DNA of 64,000 nt from Ensifer adhaerens (GCF_000697965.2 NZ_CP015880.1:3998001-4062000), one strand, 5' to 3'. Positions 1 through 9,469 are shown, counted from the first letter of the stretch. The notes: generated by a model not told the origin, from the sequence alone. Numbers and translations are program-made.

Positions 1-797
1 CAGTCGTCGCAGCCATAGATGCGGTTGCCGATCAGCGGCCGGAATTCGGGATCGATCGGCCCCTTGTGCTCGATCGTGAGGTAAGAGATGCAACGTCGCG
101 CGTCGATCCGGTAGGGCGCCGGGAAAGCGTCTGTCGGACAGGCATCGAGGCAGGCGCGGCAGGAGCCGCAATGGTCGCGCTCGGCTTCGTCGAAGGCGAG
201 GTCCGCCGTCGTGAACAGGCTGCCGAGAAAAAGCCAGGAGCCGAATTCGCGGCTGACCAGATTGGTGTGCTTGCCCTGCCAGCCGAGGCCGGACTGCTCC
301 GCCAGCGGCTTTTCCATCACCGGGGCGGTATCGACGAAGACCTTGACGTCCTCGCCAGCGCGCGCGGCAAAGCGGGTCGCGACTTCCTTGAGCTTGCCCT
401 TGATGATGTCGTGGTAGTCGCGGTTCTGGGCATAGACCGAGATCGCACCGCGATCGGTCCGCTCAAGAATGCCACGCGGATCGTGTTCCGGGCCGTAGTT
501 CATCGCGAACATGACGACGGAGCGCACCTCGCTCCAGAGCGTGCGCGGATCGGAACGGCGCTCGGCTGTCTCTTCGAGCCAGTCCATCGTGCCGTGAAAG
601 CTCTCGTCGAGAAAGTCTCGAAGCCGGGCCGGTGCTTGCGGAATGGCATCCGGCCGGGTGATGCGACAGAGATCGAAGCCCTTGTCTGCCGCCTCTGCCT
701 TCAGGAACGCCGTCAGCTTCAGCCGGCGCCGTTCCTCACTGTCTGCCTTGGCATCGATGCCGGGCACGGTATTCGCCTCAGAAGTCGAGATCCGCAT
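1..797 (-). CDS. queG: Epoxyqueuosine reductase QueG (3' end outside window)
   Basis: QueG reduces epoxyqueuosine to queuosine in tRNA anticodons, using cobalamin and two [4Fe-4S] clusters in the cytoplasm. Reading the minus strand gives [18 protein letters not shown] near the N-terminus and, near the window edge, the ferredoxin-type cluster motif [12 protein letters not shown] followed by [15 protein letters not shown], which is characteristic of QueG. The C-terminus runs off base 1. The start is uncertain: an ATG at 797 overlaps the end of the upstream glutathione transferase by about 20 bases, and a GTG at 767 is an alternative. Overlap with the upstream gene suggests translational coupling. 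Confidence 0.85.
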   Translation of the reverse strand, partial: MRISTSEANTVPGIDAKADSEERRRLKLTAFLKAEAADKGFDLCRITRPDAIPQAPARLRDFLDESFHGTMDWLEETAERRSDPRTLWSEVRSVVMFAMNYGPEHDPRGILERTDRGAISVYAQNRDYHDIIKGKLKEVATRFAARAGEDVKVFVDTAPVMEKPLAEQSGLGWQGKHTNLVSREFGSWLFLGSLFTTADLAFDEAERDHCGSCRACLDACPTDAFPAPYRIDARRCISYLTIEHKGPIDPEFRPLIGNRIYGCDD

Positions 798-1470
798 AGT
801 GCGGAACGGGGGTGACGCCGCGCACGCGCTCGGCAAGCAGCGGCCGGAAGGAGGGGCGGGACTTCAGCCGCTGGTACCACTCCTTGGCGCTCGGGGCGTC
901 CGACCAGTCGATTTCGCCGAGATAATCGAGCACGGACACCGTCGCGGCGGCGGCAAGATCGGCATAGGAAATCCGGTCGCCGGCAAGCCAGGTGCGCGTG
1001 CCCGCGAGCCAGGAGAGATACTTCATATGCTGGCGGATGTTGGCGCGCGAGGTCCGCAGGACCTTGCTGTCGGGTGCGCCGCCGCCCTGGTCCGGCGTCA
1101 TCTGCAGCTTGAAGATCCGCTCGCGCACCAGCGGCCGCGTCACATCGGCTTCCATCTTCTGCAGGAACCATTCGACCAGCCGGCGGATTTCCGCGCGCTG
1201 GAACGGATCCTCGGCCAGAAGGCGGCGATCCCGCTTCATGATGCCGTTCGTCTCGTCGAGATATTCCGAGATGATCGTCGCCCCACAGAGCGCCCTCATA
1301 CTGTCGTCAACATAGACCGGTAGCGTTCCGGCCGGGTTCAAAGCCAGGAAGTCGCGCCGGTTCTCCCAGGGCTGCTCGTCCGTCAATTCCGTCTGGTAGC
1401 CGTATTCCGAAAGGATCAGGCGAACGAAGCGTGAAGCGGCGGACATGGGGTGGTGATACAGTGTCGGCAT
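778..1470 (-). CDS. Glutathione S-transferase family protein
   Basis: 230-aa cytosolic GST-fold protein. It has an N-terminal thioredoxin-like domain (about residues 1-80) with the cis-proline segment NPAGTLPVY and an all-helical C-terminal domain (about 90-225) with [16 protein letters not shown], the usual GST N-capping region. The substrate cannot be told from sequence. It lies directly upstream of queG on the same strand and overlaps its start, so the two are probably co-transcribed. The length is normal for the family. The region between this gene and uppP holds the divergent promoters. Confidence 0.85.
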   Translation of the reverse strand: MPTLYHHPMSAASRFVRLILSEYGYQTELTDEQPWENRRDFLALNPAGTLPVYVDDSMRALCGATIISEYLDETNGIMKRDRRLLAEDPFQRAEIRRLVEWFLQKMEADVTRPLVRERIFKLQMTPDQGGGAPDSKVLRTSRANIRQHMKYLSWLAGTRTWLAGDRISYADLAAAATVSVLDYLGEIDWSDAPSAKEWYQRLKSRPSFRPLLAERVRGVTPVPHYADLDF

Positions 1471-1631
1471 CGATGATCTGGCTTCTCAGGGCTTTGGCTT
1501 GGGGGCGTCAGCGTGGCGGCGCAAGCGTCTGGCCACGGCTCATGTGTTAGAGCTATAGAAATTTGTGGTGGCAAACACAAGCGAATCAGCCTTTTCCTCC
1601 CACTCCAAAACTTGTCAGGAAATTCTCATAT

Positions 1632-2438
1632 ATGGCGGATCAATCGATCATCAGTGCGCTTGTCCTCGGTCTGATCGAGGGCCTGACGGAGTTCATCCCC
1701 GTCTCATCGACGGCGCACGTCCTTCTCGCCGGCCACTTCCTCGGCTTCAAGTCGCCGGGCAACACCTTCGCCGTCCTCATCCAGCTCGGCGCCATTCTGG
1801 CGATCCTGCTCGTCTATTTCCAGAAGCTTCTGTCGATCGCGCTGGCGTTGCCGACAAGCATCAAGGCGCGCCGCTTCGTCGTGTCAGTGCTGCTCGCCTT
1901 CCTGCCGGCGGCGGTCATCGGTGCCATTGCCCATGATTTCATCAAGACGGTGCTGTTCGAGACGCCTGTCCTGATCTGCGTCGTACTGATCGTCGGCGGC
2001 GTCATCCTTTATGCGATAGACCATCTGCCGCTGAAGCCGCGCTATACCGACGTGATGGACTACCCGCCGTCGCTGGCGCTGAAGATCGGCCTGTTCCAGT
2101 GCCTGGCTATGATCCCCGGAACGTCCCGTTCCGGCGCGACGATCGCCGGCGCCCTGCTGATGGGCACCGACAAGCGTTCGGCCGCCGAATTCTCGTTCTT
2201 CCTGGCGATGCCGACCATGGTCGGCGCCTTTACGCTGGACCTCTACAAGAACCGCGATGCGCTCTCCTTTGACGATTTTACCCTGATTGCAGTCGGTTTC
2301 ATTGCGGCCTTCGTCGCCGGCATCTTCGTCGTGCGCTCATTGCTCGACTTCGTCTCGCGGCGCGGTTTCACGCCTTTCGCCATCTGGCGCATCATCGTCG
2401 GGATCGCCGGCCTGATCGGTCTGTGGCTGCTTGGCTGA
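1632..2438 (+). CDS. uppP: Undecaprenyl-diphosphatase UppP (BacA)
   Basis: Membrane enzyme that dephosphorylates undecaprenyl diphosphate to recycle the lipid carrier of peptidoglycan synthesis; it gives bacitracin resistance. 268 aa, the usual length, with about eight hydrophobic segments. Both family signatures are present: [14 protein letters not shown] at about residues 15-28 and [10 protein letters not shown] at about 163-172. An in-frame extension to 1563 exists, but it is not conserved-looking, so the ATG at 1632 (MADQSII) is preferred. A hairpin plus T-run terminator follows 25 bases after the stop. Confidence 0.93.
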   Translation: MADQSIISALVLGLIEGLTEFIPVSSTAHVLLAGHFLGFKSPGNTFAVLIQLGAILAILLVYFQKLLSIALALPTSIKARRFVVSVLLAFLPAAVIGAIAHDFIKTVLFETPVLICVVLIVGGVILYAIDHLPLKPRYTDVMDYPPSLALKIGLFQCLAMIPGTSRSGATIAGALLMGTDKRSAAEFSFFLAMPTMVGAFTLDLYKNRDALSFDDFTLIAVGFIAAFVAGIFVVRSLLDFVSRRGFTPFAIWRIIVGIAGLIGLWLLG

Positions 2439-2463
2439 GCAGAACCGACGATCTCAGAATGAC

Positions 2464-2491
2464 AAAAGGCGCGTCCCGGACGCGCCTTTTT
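2464..2491 (+). terminator. Rho-independent terminator of uppP
   Basis: GC-rich stem GGCGCGTCC/GGACGCGCC followed by TTTTT, just downstream of the uppP stop. Confidence 0.85.
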
Positions 2492-2521
2492 CTTTGACCT
2501 GTTGTCAGGCCCTAAAAACAA

Positions 2522-2556
2522 AGCCGCGTGCGTCTCATGGTGAAACGCACGCGGCT
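2522..2556 (-). terminator. Terminator of the small secreted-protein gene
   Basis: Perfect 12-bp stem AGCCGCGTGCGT/ACGCACGCGGCT. On the minus strand it is followed by a T-rich tract, downstream of the 53-aa gene. Confidence 0.75.
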
Positions 2557-2603
2557 ACTGGCCCCCGCCAATAACTTTTGATGCCTCGTCGAGGCGCCGG
2601 CCC

Positions 2604-2765
2604 TTAGTGGCCGGAAAGGTCGATCGATGCCGTGGTGCACGGATCGACGCCATAGGCCGGTGCGCAATCCTTGCCGCTGCTGGCGACCGTGTTCGGCGCC
2701 ATGAACGAGCCAGCCAGAATGATCAGTGCCGCACACGCAAAAAAGATTGCGATCGACTTGCCCAT
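2604..2765 (-). CDS. Small exported hypothetical protein, 53 aa
   Basis: Read directly on the minus strand: MGKSIAIFFACAALIILAGS, then an Ala/Ser-containing stretch, ending in TTASIDLSGH. The first about 20 residues form a single hydrophobic segment, like an uncleaved anchor or signal peptide. The remainder has two cysteines (KDCAP and VDPCTT) that could form one disulfide. It is flanked by its own perfect hairpin terminator, which supports it being a real gene. No function can be assigned. Confidence 0.65.
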   Translation of the reverse strand: MGKSIAIFFACAALIILAGSFMAPNTVASSGKDCAPAYGVDPCTTASIDLSGH

Positions 2766-2952
2766 GGACGCTATGCCTTTCGAGATTGATGCCGCCGCCC
2801 GCCGTCATGCCTTGGGATCGGGGGCGCGAGGCGGTGTTTAGTTGGTGGATATGACATGATCAATATCAGGACATGTTGAATTTGCGGTAAATGCCAATCG
2901 CTTTTCCGACTGCGGCAGAACTGCAACGCTGTTACCGCAATACAACAGAAAA

Positions 2953-2977
2953 CGGCCGCCGGTGGTTCCGGCGGCCG
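2953..2977 (-). terminator. Terminator of the epimerase-like gene
   Basis: Stem CGGCCGCCGG/CCGGCGGCCG with a TTTT tract on the minus-strand side, about 30 bases past the stop of the 3006-3986 gene. Confidence 0.8.
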
Positions 2978-3005
2978 TTCAAAAAAATCGTTGGGCTGCT
3001 GCCGA

Positions 3006-3986
3006 TCAGGCGGCGCGGCCGCTACGGGTGTACTGGCCCTGCGGGCGGTAGCGCACCAGATAGGTCGGCAGGATCGATTCCAGCATCGTCGGGTCGATGC
3101 CGATGCCGGAAAGTGTGCGGCCTTCCGATACGGCCTTTGTGGAGACGACATTGTCGGATTTCAGCAACACCACCTGGTCGGCGGTAAGCGGCGGCGTGAC
3201 GAAGGGGATCAGCGACGAAACGCTGCCGATCAGAGACGCGACGCCGAAGGGCAGCGAGACGAGCGTGCGCTTGCGGTCGATCGTGTTGAGCATGATCTCG
3301 AGACAGTCGCGGAAGCTCAAGACGTCAGGGCCGCCGAGTTCGTAGATCTTGCCCTTGGCGATCGTGCCGTCGACGGCGCGGGCCACGGCTTCGGCGACGT
3401 CGGTCACGTAGACGGGCTGGAATTTCGTCTCGCCGCCGCCGATCAGCGGCAGGACCGGCGAGAAGCGGGCCATGTTGGCGAACTTGTTGAAGAAGCCGTC
3501 CTCTGGACCGAAGACGACCGATGGACGCAGGATGATCGCGTCAGGCTTGGTCTCAAGGATAGCGGCCTCGGCGCGGCCCTTGCTGCGGGCGTAGTTCGAT
3601 GCAGAGGAGGCGTCGGCGCCGATGGCGGAGATATGGGTCAGCGTCGCGCCGACGCCGCGGGCCGCTTCAGCCACGGCACGGGCGCCGAAATCCTGGACCG
3701 CATCGAAGGTGTTGCGGCCGCTCTCGAACAGCACGCCGACGCAGTTGATGACGTGATCGGAGCCTTCAACGGCGCGGTCGACCGATTTACGGTAGCGCAG
3801 GTTCGCCTGAACGAAGGAGATCTGGCCGACATTGCCGAGCGGCTGGAGATGACCGGCAAGGTCCGGCCGGCGAACGGCGACGCGGATGCGATAGCCGCGT
3901 TTGGCGAGCGCGCGCACCACATGACGGCCGACGAACCCGGATCCGCCGAAAATCGTCACCAGCGGCGGAAGGTTGGACAAGGTCAT
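3006..3986 (-). CDS. NDUFA9-like NAD(P)H-binding epimerase/dehydratase-family protein
   Basis: 326-aa atypical short-chain dehydrogenase. The nucleotide-binding glycine motif is FGGSGFVGRHV at about residues 13-23. Later signatures are THISAIGAD, NYARSKGRAE (YxxxK-type catalytic pair) and LRPSVVFGPEDGFFNKFA. This pattern matches the complex-I NDUFA9-like group common in alphaproteobacteria, which binds NADPH and is linked to respiratory complex I assembly or stability. That role is family knowledge and was not shown here. It stands alone with its own terminator. Confidence 0.8.
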   Translation of the reverse strand: MTLSNLPPLVTIFGGSGFVGRHVVRALAKRGYRIRVAVRRPDLAGHLQPLGNVGQISFVQANLRYRKSVDRAVEGSDHVINCVGVLFESGRNTFDAVQDFGARAVAEAARGVGATLTHISAIGADASSASNYARSKGRAEAAILETKPDAIILRPSVVFGPEDGFFNKFANMARFSPVLPLIGGGETKFQPVYVTDVAEAVARAVDGTIAKGKIYELGGPDVLSFRDCLEIMLNTIDRKRTLVSLPFGVASLIGSVSSLIPFVTPPLTADQVVLLKSDNVVSTKAVSEGRTLSGIGIDPTMLESILPTYLVRYRPQGQYTRSGRAA

Positions 3987-4106
3987 GGGATGTGCACTCC
4001 TGATCGGATCGGAAAGAATTGATTGCTACATAGCCCAACAGCCGCGAGAGGTGAAGGCCAATCGACGCCTGCGTGCAGAGCCTGCTGAAGGTTGGGGGCG
4101 GTGGGA

Positions 4107-4394
4107 TCAGACGCCTTCGACGACCACCATCTCGGCGTCGGCGACTTCCTGGCGGATCGCGGCGGCAATCTGGTACTCGGGAGAGTTATAACAGTCGATC
4201 GCCGCCTGCAGCGATGGAAATTCGATGACGACGTTGCGGGCGCGAACGCCACCCTCCAACCGATGATGCAGCCCGCCGCGTGCCAGAAAATTGGCGCCGT
4301 ATTTCTCGAAGGCGGGCTTTGCGGCCGCTACATAGTCCTTGTAGCGCTCGGGGTCGCGGACATCGACCCGTGCGATCCAGTATCCCTTGGCCAT
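4107..4394 (-). CDS. DUF1330 family protein
   Basis: 95-aa protein of the dimeric alpha/beta-barrel type: MAKGYWIARVDVRDPERYKD at the start, then KYGANFLARGG and VVIEFPSLQAAIDCYNSPEY, all DUF1330 hallmarks. The start at 4394 is chosen because GAGGAG lies six to ten bases upstream; a longer in-frame start at 4418 lacks a comparable site. The biochemical role of the family is unknown. Confidence 0.88.
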   Translation of the reverse strand: MAKGYWIARVDVRDPERYKDYVAAAKPAFEKYGANFLARGGLHHRLEGGVRARNVVIEFPSLQAAIDCYNSPEYQIAAAIRQEVADAEMVVVEGV

Positions 4395-4509
4395 ATTGAG
4401 CTCCTCGTCTTGCAGCACGAAAGGCTGACGGGAGTGTTACTTCCGGCAAATTTGGGCCAAGGTCAAGCGGATCGACCGGGCGCGTTGGTCCGACGGGTGT
4501 CGCCCGGCA

Positions 4510-5214
4510 TCAGCGCGCGAGCGCACCGTTCATTTCGGCAAGGATGGCGCGGGCAGCCGCAAGCGGCTCGGCGGCTGCGACGATTGGGCGCGCGACGACG
4601 AGATGGCTGGATCCGGCCTTGAGCGCCTCGGAGGGCGTCATCACCCGCTTCTGGTCGCCCTTGTCCGCGCCGGCCGGGCGAATGCCCGGGGTGACGAGTG
4701 CCATGTCCGGCCCGATGATCTTGCGCACTGCCGCCGATTCTTCCGCTGAGCAGACGATGCCGCCCATGCCGGCGGCGCGCGCCTGTTCGGCCCGGCGCAG
4801 CACCAGCGTGTGCGGATCGTATTCATAGCCGGCATCGATCACGTCCTGCTCGTCCATCGAGGTGAGCACGGTGACGCCGAGCAGGCAGAGGTCGGAGCCT
4901 TTCGCAGCCTCGACAGCCGCCTTCATCGCCTTCGGATAGGCGTGCAGGGTCAGCATCGACATGCCCATCTTGGCGATGTTCTCGACGCCCTTGGCCACCG
5001 TGTTGTCGATGTCGAGCAGCTTCATGTCGAGGAAGACGTTCTTGCCGCTTTTGGCCAGGTCGCGCGCGAATTCCAGGCCGCCGGCAAAGACCAACTGGTA
5101 GCCGATCTTGTAGAAGGAGACATCGTTGCCGAGCGTCGACACGATCTTCTCGGCATCCGCAATCGTCGGAAGGTCGAGGCCTACGATCAGTCTGTCGCGC
5201 GCGGTTTCGGTCAT
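4510..5214 (-). CDS. pyrF: Orotidine 5'-phosphate decarboxylase
   Basis: Last step of UMP synthesis: decarboxylates OMP in the cytosol. 234 aa, normal length. The catalytic Lys-Asp array is visible in [13 protein letters not shown] at about residues 58-70. The phosphate-binding region [17 protein letters not shown] is near residue 180. The gene starts three bases downstream of the stop of the phosphatase-like gene, so pmtA, the phosphatase-like gene and pyrF probably form one transcription unit. Confidence 0.95.
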   Translation of the reverse strand: MTETARDRLIVGLDLPTIADAEKIVSTLGNDVSFYKIGYQLVFAGGLEFARDLAKSGKNVFLDMKLLDIDNTVAKGVENIAKMGMSMLTLHAYPKAMKAAVEAAKGSDLCLLGVTVLTSMDEQDVIDAGYEYDPHTLVLRRAEQARAAGMGGIVCSAEESAAVRKIIGPDMALVTPGIRPAGADKGDQKRVMTPSEALKAGSSHLVVARPIVAAAEPLAAARAILAEMNGALAR

Positions 5215-5217
5215 CGT

Positions 5218-5805
5218 CTAAATCCCCTGCCAGTGTTCCATCGGGGTCCAGTCGCATGCAACAGTCCGATCCGCAAGGCGGAAAGCGAAGACATTGCCGC
5301 CGCCACCACCCTTCTGGTCGGCTGCGCGCGAGATTGGCGCGCCGGTAAGGCGGCATTTCAGAAGTGTGCCGACGCCGCCATGGCCGACGAAGGCAATCGG
5401 GATTTTCGGATCGTGATCGCCGAGGATCCGAAAGACCGCGTTCGAGATGCGGCTCTGGGCATCGATCGCGCGCTCCCAGCCCTCGAAGCTTTCGGTGGGA
5501 TTGGCGAAGAACCAGTCGGCCGCCTTCTCGAATTCCGGCGGCGGCAGGAAGCCGGTGGCCGAGCGATCGTTCTCGCCCATGTCGTGGTGGACCTCGATCG
5601 TCACGCCGGCCGCATCGGCCAAAAGTTGTGCCGTCTCGATCGCCTTGGTTTCGTCGCTCGAAACGATCCGTCCGAGCGAACGCACCCAGGGCAATCGGGC
5701 GGTGATGACCGCGCGTTCGCGGCCAACAGTGGAAAGTCCCCATTGCGGGACGGGCACGTCCGGATCGATCTGGACCTGCGGATGGGTGACGTAGACGCCG
5801 AACAT
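5218..5805 (-). CDS. Histidine phosphatase superfamily protein with altered active-site arginines
   Basis: 195 aa beginning MFGVYVTHPQVQID. The fold is recognisable from the WGLSTVGRERA helix start, SSDETKAIETAQLLA, GEND and the second histidine in FVGHGGVGTL. The signature Arg-His-Gly is Thr-His-Pro here, and the Arg normally found before the Ala-x-x-Thr-Ala segment is Lys. The catalytic His (residue 8) remains, but two phosphate-clamping arginines do not, so activity may be reduced or different. It lies between pmtA and pyrF with very short gaps. The longer reading frame up to 5925 overlaps pmtA and is not preferred. Confidence 0.75.
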   Translation of the reverse strand: MFGVYVTHPQVQIDPDVPVPQWGLSTVGRERAVITARLPWVRSLGRIVSSDETKAIETAQLLADAAGVTIEVHHDMGENDRSATGFLPPPEFEKAADWFFANPTESFEGWERAIDAQSRISNAVFRILGDHDPKIPIAFVGHGGVGTLLKCRLTGAPISRAADQKGGGGGNVFAFRLADRTVACDWTPMEHWQGI

Positions 5806-5809
5806 CCCG

Positions 5810-6412
5810 TCAGTGCGCCCGGCGATAGACCCAGAGCTGCGCCGGCGGAATGTTGCGCACGACGAAGTCGAGATGCTGGATGCTGTAGCGGTCCGGCATG
5901 GCAACGACGGGCGACAAAGGCCCATAGGAAATCTGCACGACCGGCCGGCCGACCGGAACGCGCGACAGCAGATCGTCGATCAGTTCGACGCGGCGATGCA
6001 TCGGGAAGTTCAGAAGCGGCACGGCAGAGACGACGCTGTCGAAGGTCTGGCCGTTGAGTTCGCCGAGCGTGTGTTCCAGATCGAAGGCGTCGCCGTTGAT
6101 GAAGTTGACGCCGTTGAAGTTGGTCTTGAGCTGATTGTAGAAATCGGTCGAATACTCGATCGACACGAGATTGGACGGCTCAAGGCCACGTTCCAGGATC
6201 GCCTTGGTGATGACGCCGGTGCCGGGGCCGAGCTCAAGAACCGGAAGGCCTGAGGCCGGATTGATGACGCTCGCCATTCGGCGCGCTGTGACGGAGGAGG
6301 TCGGCAGGATCGCGCCGACGGCCTTGGCATTGCTCATCCATCCCTTGAAAAAGCGAATCTCTTCGTCGAACTTCCGTCCGAGCCGTTCCTTCACCTTCAC
6401 GCGCAAATTCAT
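5810..6412 (-). CDS. pmtA: Phospholipid N-methyltransferase PmtA
   Basis: Rhizobial-type enzyme that methylates phosphatidylethanolamine three times to phosphatidylcholine at the membrane, using S-adenosylmethionine. 200 aa starting MNLRVKVKERLGRKFDEE. The SAM-binding motif LELGPGTGVITKAIL is at about residues 60-75 and the acidic IEYS at about 85. GAGGGG just upstream supports the ATG at 6412; the alternative TTG at 6424 has no such site. It is the first gene of a probable pmtA-phosphatase-pyrF unit. Confidence 0.92.
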   Translation of the reverse strand: MNLRVKVKERLGRKFDEEIRFFKGWMSNAKAVGAILPTSSVTARRMASVINPASGLPVLELGPGTGVITKAILERGLEPSNLVSIEYSTDFYNQLKTNFNGVNFINGDAFDLEHTLGELNGQTFDSVVSAVPLLNFPMHRRVELIDDLLSRVPVGRPVVQISYGPLSPVVAMPDRYSIQHLDFVVRNIPPAQLWVYRRAH

Positions 6413-6596
6413 TGAACCCCTCAAAACCGCTGTCCTCTCCTCGCACAGGCCGTCCGCTCAAAATTCCTCGCCCGGTGATTCGGGCCGGCCGCGGCGGCGG
6501 TGATCATAATGTGTCCCCATCTGCGGCAAAAACAAGTCTGTCTGCGCCTGAAAGCGTTCGCTTATCAACAGTCCGCAGATGCCGCGGCCAACAAAA

Positions 6597-6624
6597 AACC
6601 CGTCACGCGCGGGCGTGACGGGTT
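6597..6624 (-). terminator. Terminator of dnaN
   Basis: Stem AACCCGTCACGC/GCGTGACGGGTT with a T-run on the minus strand, 26 bases beyond the dnaN stop. Confidence 0.85.
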
Positions 6625-6650
6625 GGCATTTCGCGCCGCGTCAGGCCCGG

Positions 6651-7769
6651 CTACACGCGCATCGGCATGAGCACATAGAGCGCATCTTCAGCGGCCAGAT
6701 CACGGACGAGCGTCGGCGAGCCCGGGTCTGCCAGCATGAAGATCGCATCGGTGCCGGTCAGCTGCGAAGTAATGTCGAGCAGGTACTTGGCGTTGAAGCC
6801 GATTTCGAGCGGATCGTGGTCGTAGCCGACGGGCAGTTCTTCCGTAGCACTGCCGGAATCGGGATTGTTGACCGTCAGCGTCATCTGGCCTTCGTTCAGC
6901 GCCAACTTGACGGCGCGGCCGCGCTCCGACGAGATCGTCGATACGCGATCGACCGCCTGGGCGAAGGACTGGCAATCGACGCGCAGTTCCTTGTCGTTGT
7001 TGGCTGGGATGACGCGCTGGTAGTCGGGGAAAGTGCCGTCGATCAGCTTCGAGGTCATGACGATCGAGCCGATCGTCAAGCGGATCTTGGCGTCCGAGAC
7101 TTCGACGGTGACGACGAGTTCCGGGTTGTCGAGCAGCTTCTGCAATTCGCTGACGGTCTTGCGCGGGATGATGATGCCCGGCATGCCTTCGGAGCCGGAT
7201 GGCGCCTCGACGTCGGCGCGCGCCAGGCGATGGCCGTCGGTTGCGACGGCGCGCAGTTTCAGCTCACCCTTGCTTTCGACCGTGTGTACGAAGATGCCGT
7301 TGAGATAGTAGCGGGTTTCCTCGGTCGAGATCGCAAACTGGGTGCGATCGATCAACATCTTGAGGTCGGTCGCCTTGAGGCGGAACGAATGCGAGAAGCT
7401 GCCGGCGGTCAGATCCGGGAAGTCGGATTGCGGCAGGCACTGCAGCGAGAACTTGGAACGGCCCGAGGCGACGGTCATCGCCGTGCCCTCGGCGTTGGTG
7501 GCGAGCAGCACTTCCGAACCGTCGGGCAGCTTGCGCACGATGTCGTAGAGCAGGTGCGCTGGCACGGTGGTCGCGCCCGCCTGCTCCACCTGGGCCGGGG
7601 TCGCCTCGGTGATTTCGAGGTCGAGGTCGGTCGCCTTCATTTCGAGGCTGGCGCCGTCGGAACGCAGGAGCACGTTCGAGAGGATCGGGATCGTGTTTCG
7701 CCGCTCCACCACGCGGTGCACGTGGTTCAGCGATTTCAGGAGGTTGGATCGCTCGAGAGTAATGCGCAT
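6651..7769 (-). CDS. dnaN: DNA polymerase III beta subunit (sliding clamp)
   Basis: 372 aa, normal size, with three clamp domains. It begins MRITLERSNLLKSLNHVHRV and ends in the canonical clamp C-terminus LYVLMPMRV. The dimeric ring tethers replicative polymerase to DNA. It is monocistronic, with a clear terminator downstream, and divergent from rsmI. It is not next to dnaA within this window. Confidence 0.97.
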   Translation of the reverse strand: MRITLERSNLLKSLNHVHRVVERRNTIPILSNVLLRSDGASLEMKATDLDLEITEATPAQVEQAGATTVPAHLLYDIVRKLPDGSEVLLATNAEGTAMTVASGRSKFSLQCLPQSDFPDLTAGSFSHSFRLKATDLKMLIDRTQFAISTEETRYYLNGIFVHTVESKGELKLRAVATDGHRLARADVEAPSGSEGMPGIIIPRKTVSELQKLLDNPELVVTVEVSDAKIRLTIGSIVMTSKLIDGTFPDYQRVIPANNDKELRVDCQSFAQAVDRVSTISSERGRAVKLALNEGQMTLTVNNPDSGSATEELPVGYDHDPLEIGFNAKYLLDITSQLTGTDAIFMLADPGSPTLVRDLAAEDALYVLMPMRV

Positions 7770-8021
7770 GGGATGCCGCTTTCAACCATTGCCCGGCGGG
7801 CGAAACGTCCGCCTGAGCGTCAACTGCGAGTGCCCCGGCCGACCGACCGGATAGATGTGGACCGGCAAAATGGCAGAAAGAGCGCCCGGAAAGCAAGGGG
7901 TTTGAGGGCTTCTGTCCCCAGATGCGGCACGTAGGCCCGTCGTCTTGCCCTTGCTCTGCGATGGTGGCTCACTCATAAAGACCGGACAGACACATCGGTA
8001 AGCACGATCAGGACGTTACAG

Positions 8022-8951
8022 GTGGAAAAGCAAAAGACAGCGGAACCGGCGGGCGGACAGAGGGAGCGCAGCTACCGGCTGCACAATGTGAGCGTTCCGG
8101 CCCGCCCCCTTGATGCCGCGCTCTATCTGGTGGCAACCCCGATCGGGAATCTCGGCGATATCACGCTGCGCGCGCTGGAAACATTGGCCGGCGCCGATGT
8201 GCTTGCCTGTGAGGACACGCGGGTCACCCGTGTTCTGCTTGATCGATACGGCATCACCAATCGGCCCTACGCCTACCACGAGCACAATGCCGACGAGGCC
8301 GGTCCGCGGCTGCTGGCAGCGCTCGCCGAAGGGCGTTCGGTGGCACTCGTCTCTGATGCCGGCACGCCACTGGTCTCTGACCCCGGCTACCGCCTGGGGC
8401 AGCTTGCGATCGAGGCCGGACATCGCGTCGTGCCGATTCCCGGCGCCTCGGCGCCGCTTGCAGCCCTCGTCGGGTCCGGCCTGCCGAACGATGCTTTCCT
8501 CTTTGCCGGTTTCCTGCCGACCAAGGACAAGGCCAAACGCGATCGCCTCAGGGAACTCGCCGCCGTGCCGGCAACGATCCTGTTCTTCGAATCGCCGCAC
8601 CGGATCGCTGCGACGGTTGCGGCGGCGGCCGACGTTTTGGGGGAAGGCAGGCGGGCGTCCGTCTGCCGCGAATTGACCAAGACCTTCGAGGAATTTCGCC
8701 GCGGCACGCTCGGCGAGCTTGCTGCTCATTATGAACAGGCGGGGCCGGTCAAGGGCGAGATCGTGCTCGTCATCGGCCCTCCCGATGCCGCGCCCGAACC
8801 GGAAGCGGCCGACGTCGACGCGCTGCTGCAAAGCCTGGTCGCCGACATGCCGACCGGCAAGGCGGCAACCGAAGCCGCCCGCCAGACGGGCCTGCCGCGC
8901 AAGGAACTCTATGACCGGCTGCTGCAGTTGAAGGAACGCAATGGCGACTGA
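8022..8951 (+). CDS. rsmI: 16S rRNA (cytidine1402-2'-O)-methyltransferase RsmI
   Basis: Methylates the ribose of C1402 in the 16S rRNA decoding centre. The tetrapyrrole-methylase fold begins YLVATPIGNLGDITLRALE at about residue 36. CEDTRVTRVLLDRYGI, SDAGTPLVSDPGYRLG and FFESPHRI follow, all RsmI signatures. The N-terminal 30 residues before the fold are variable, so the GTG at 8022 is likely but not certain. The 3' end overlaps yraN by 11 bases, the usual rsmI-yraN arrangement. Confidence 0.93.
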   Translation: MEKQKTAEPAGGQRERSYRLHNVSVPARPLDAALYLVATPIGNLGDITLRALETLAGADVLACEDTRVTRVLLDRYGITNRPYAYHEHNADEAGPRLLAALAEGRSVALVSDAGTPLVSDPGYRLGQLAIEAGHRVVPIPGASAPLAALVGSGLPNDAFLFAGFLPTKDKAKRDRLRELAAVPATILFFESPHRIAATVAAAADVLGEGRRASVCRELTKTFEEFRRGTLGELAAHYEQAGPVKGEIVLVIGPPDAAPEPEAADVDALLQSLVADMPTGKAATEAARQTGLPRKELYDRLLQLKERNGD

Positions 8952-9309
8952 GGCGGGTGATCGGCGGAAGCTGAAGGCACTCAGGCGGGGATACCTAGCC
9001 GAGTATCGCGCCGCACTCTGTCTCTTGCTCAAGGGCTACCGCATCGTCGCGATGCGCCATCGCACCAAGCTTGGCGAAATTGACATCATTGCCCGGCGCG
9101 GCGATCTCATCGCCTGCGTCGAGGTCAAGGCCCGTCGCTCGGCCGAAGACGACGTCTTCGCCGTGACGGCGACAGCGCAGAGGCGTATCCGTGCCGCGAG
9201 CGATCTTTGGCTGGCGAAACAGCCTGATTTCAACAGGCTTTCCGTGCGCTACGACATCGTCACCGTGACCCCTTGGGGCTGGCCGCGGCACCTGCCGGAT
9301 GCGTTCTGA
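8941..9309 (+). CDS. yraN: UPF0102 family endonuclease-like protein YraN
   Basis: 122 aa. It has the restriction-endonuclease-like core typical of UPF0102: RGYLAEYRAALCLLLKGYRI, then GEIDIIARRGDLIACVEVKAR, which contains the Asp and Glu-x-Lys metal-binding pair (D at about 43, EVK at about 61). Function is unproven; a nuclease role linked to DNA uptake or recombination has been suggested for the family. It overlaps rsmI and is followed by a sugar-phosphate transporter operon rather than directly by gshB. Confidence 0.9.
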   Translation: MATEAGDRRKLKALRRGYLAEYRAALCLLLKGYRIVAMRHRTKLGEIDIIARRGDLIACVEVKARRSAEDDVFAVTATAQRRIRAASDLWLAKQPDFNRLSVRYDIVTVTPWGWPRHLPDAF

Positions 9310-9469
9310 ATCGGCGCATAATGAAGGGAAATGATTGCGTTGTTCCGCGGGTGCCCCTCATTGGAACATATTCTCGAATTTGTAATCGTTCCGACATAAA
9401 AGCGTTACGGGCCTGTCATTGAAGGTCACTAGTCCACTGCCATCCGCAACCCGGTGGAGAGGATTAGTC

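Noticed and set aside
2991..4022. Long plus-strand frame opposite the epimerase-like gene
   Set aside because: It is the antisense shadow of a well-supported minus-strand gene; its protein is Arg/Asp/His-rich with no family pattern.
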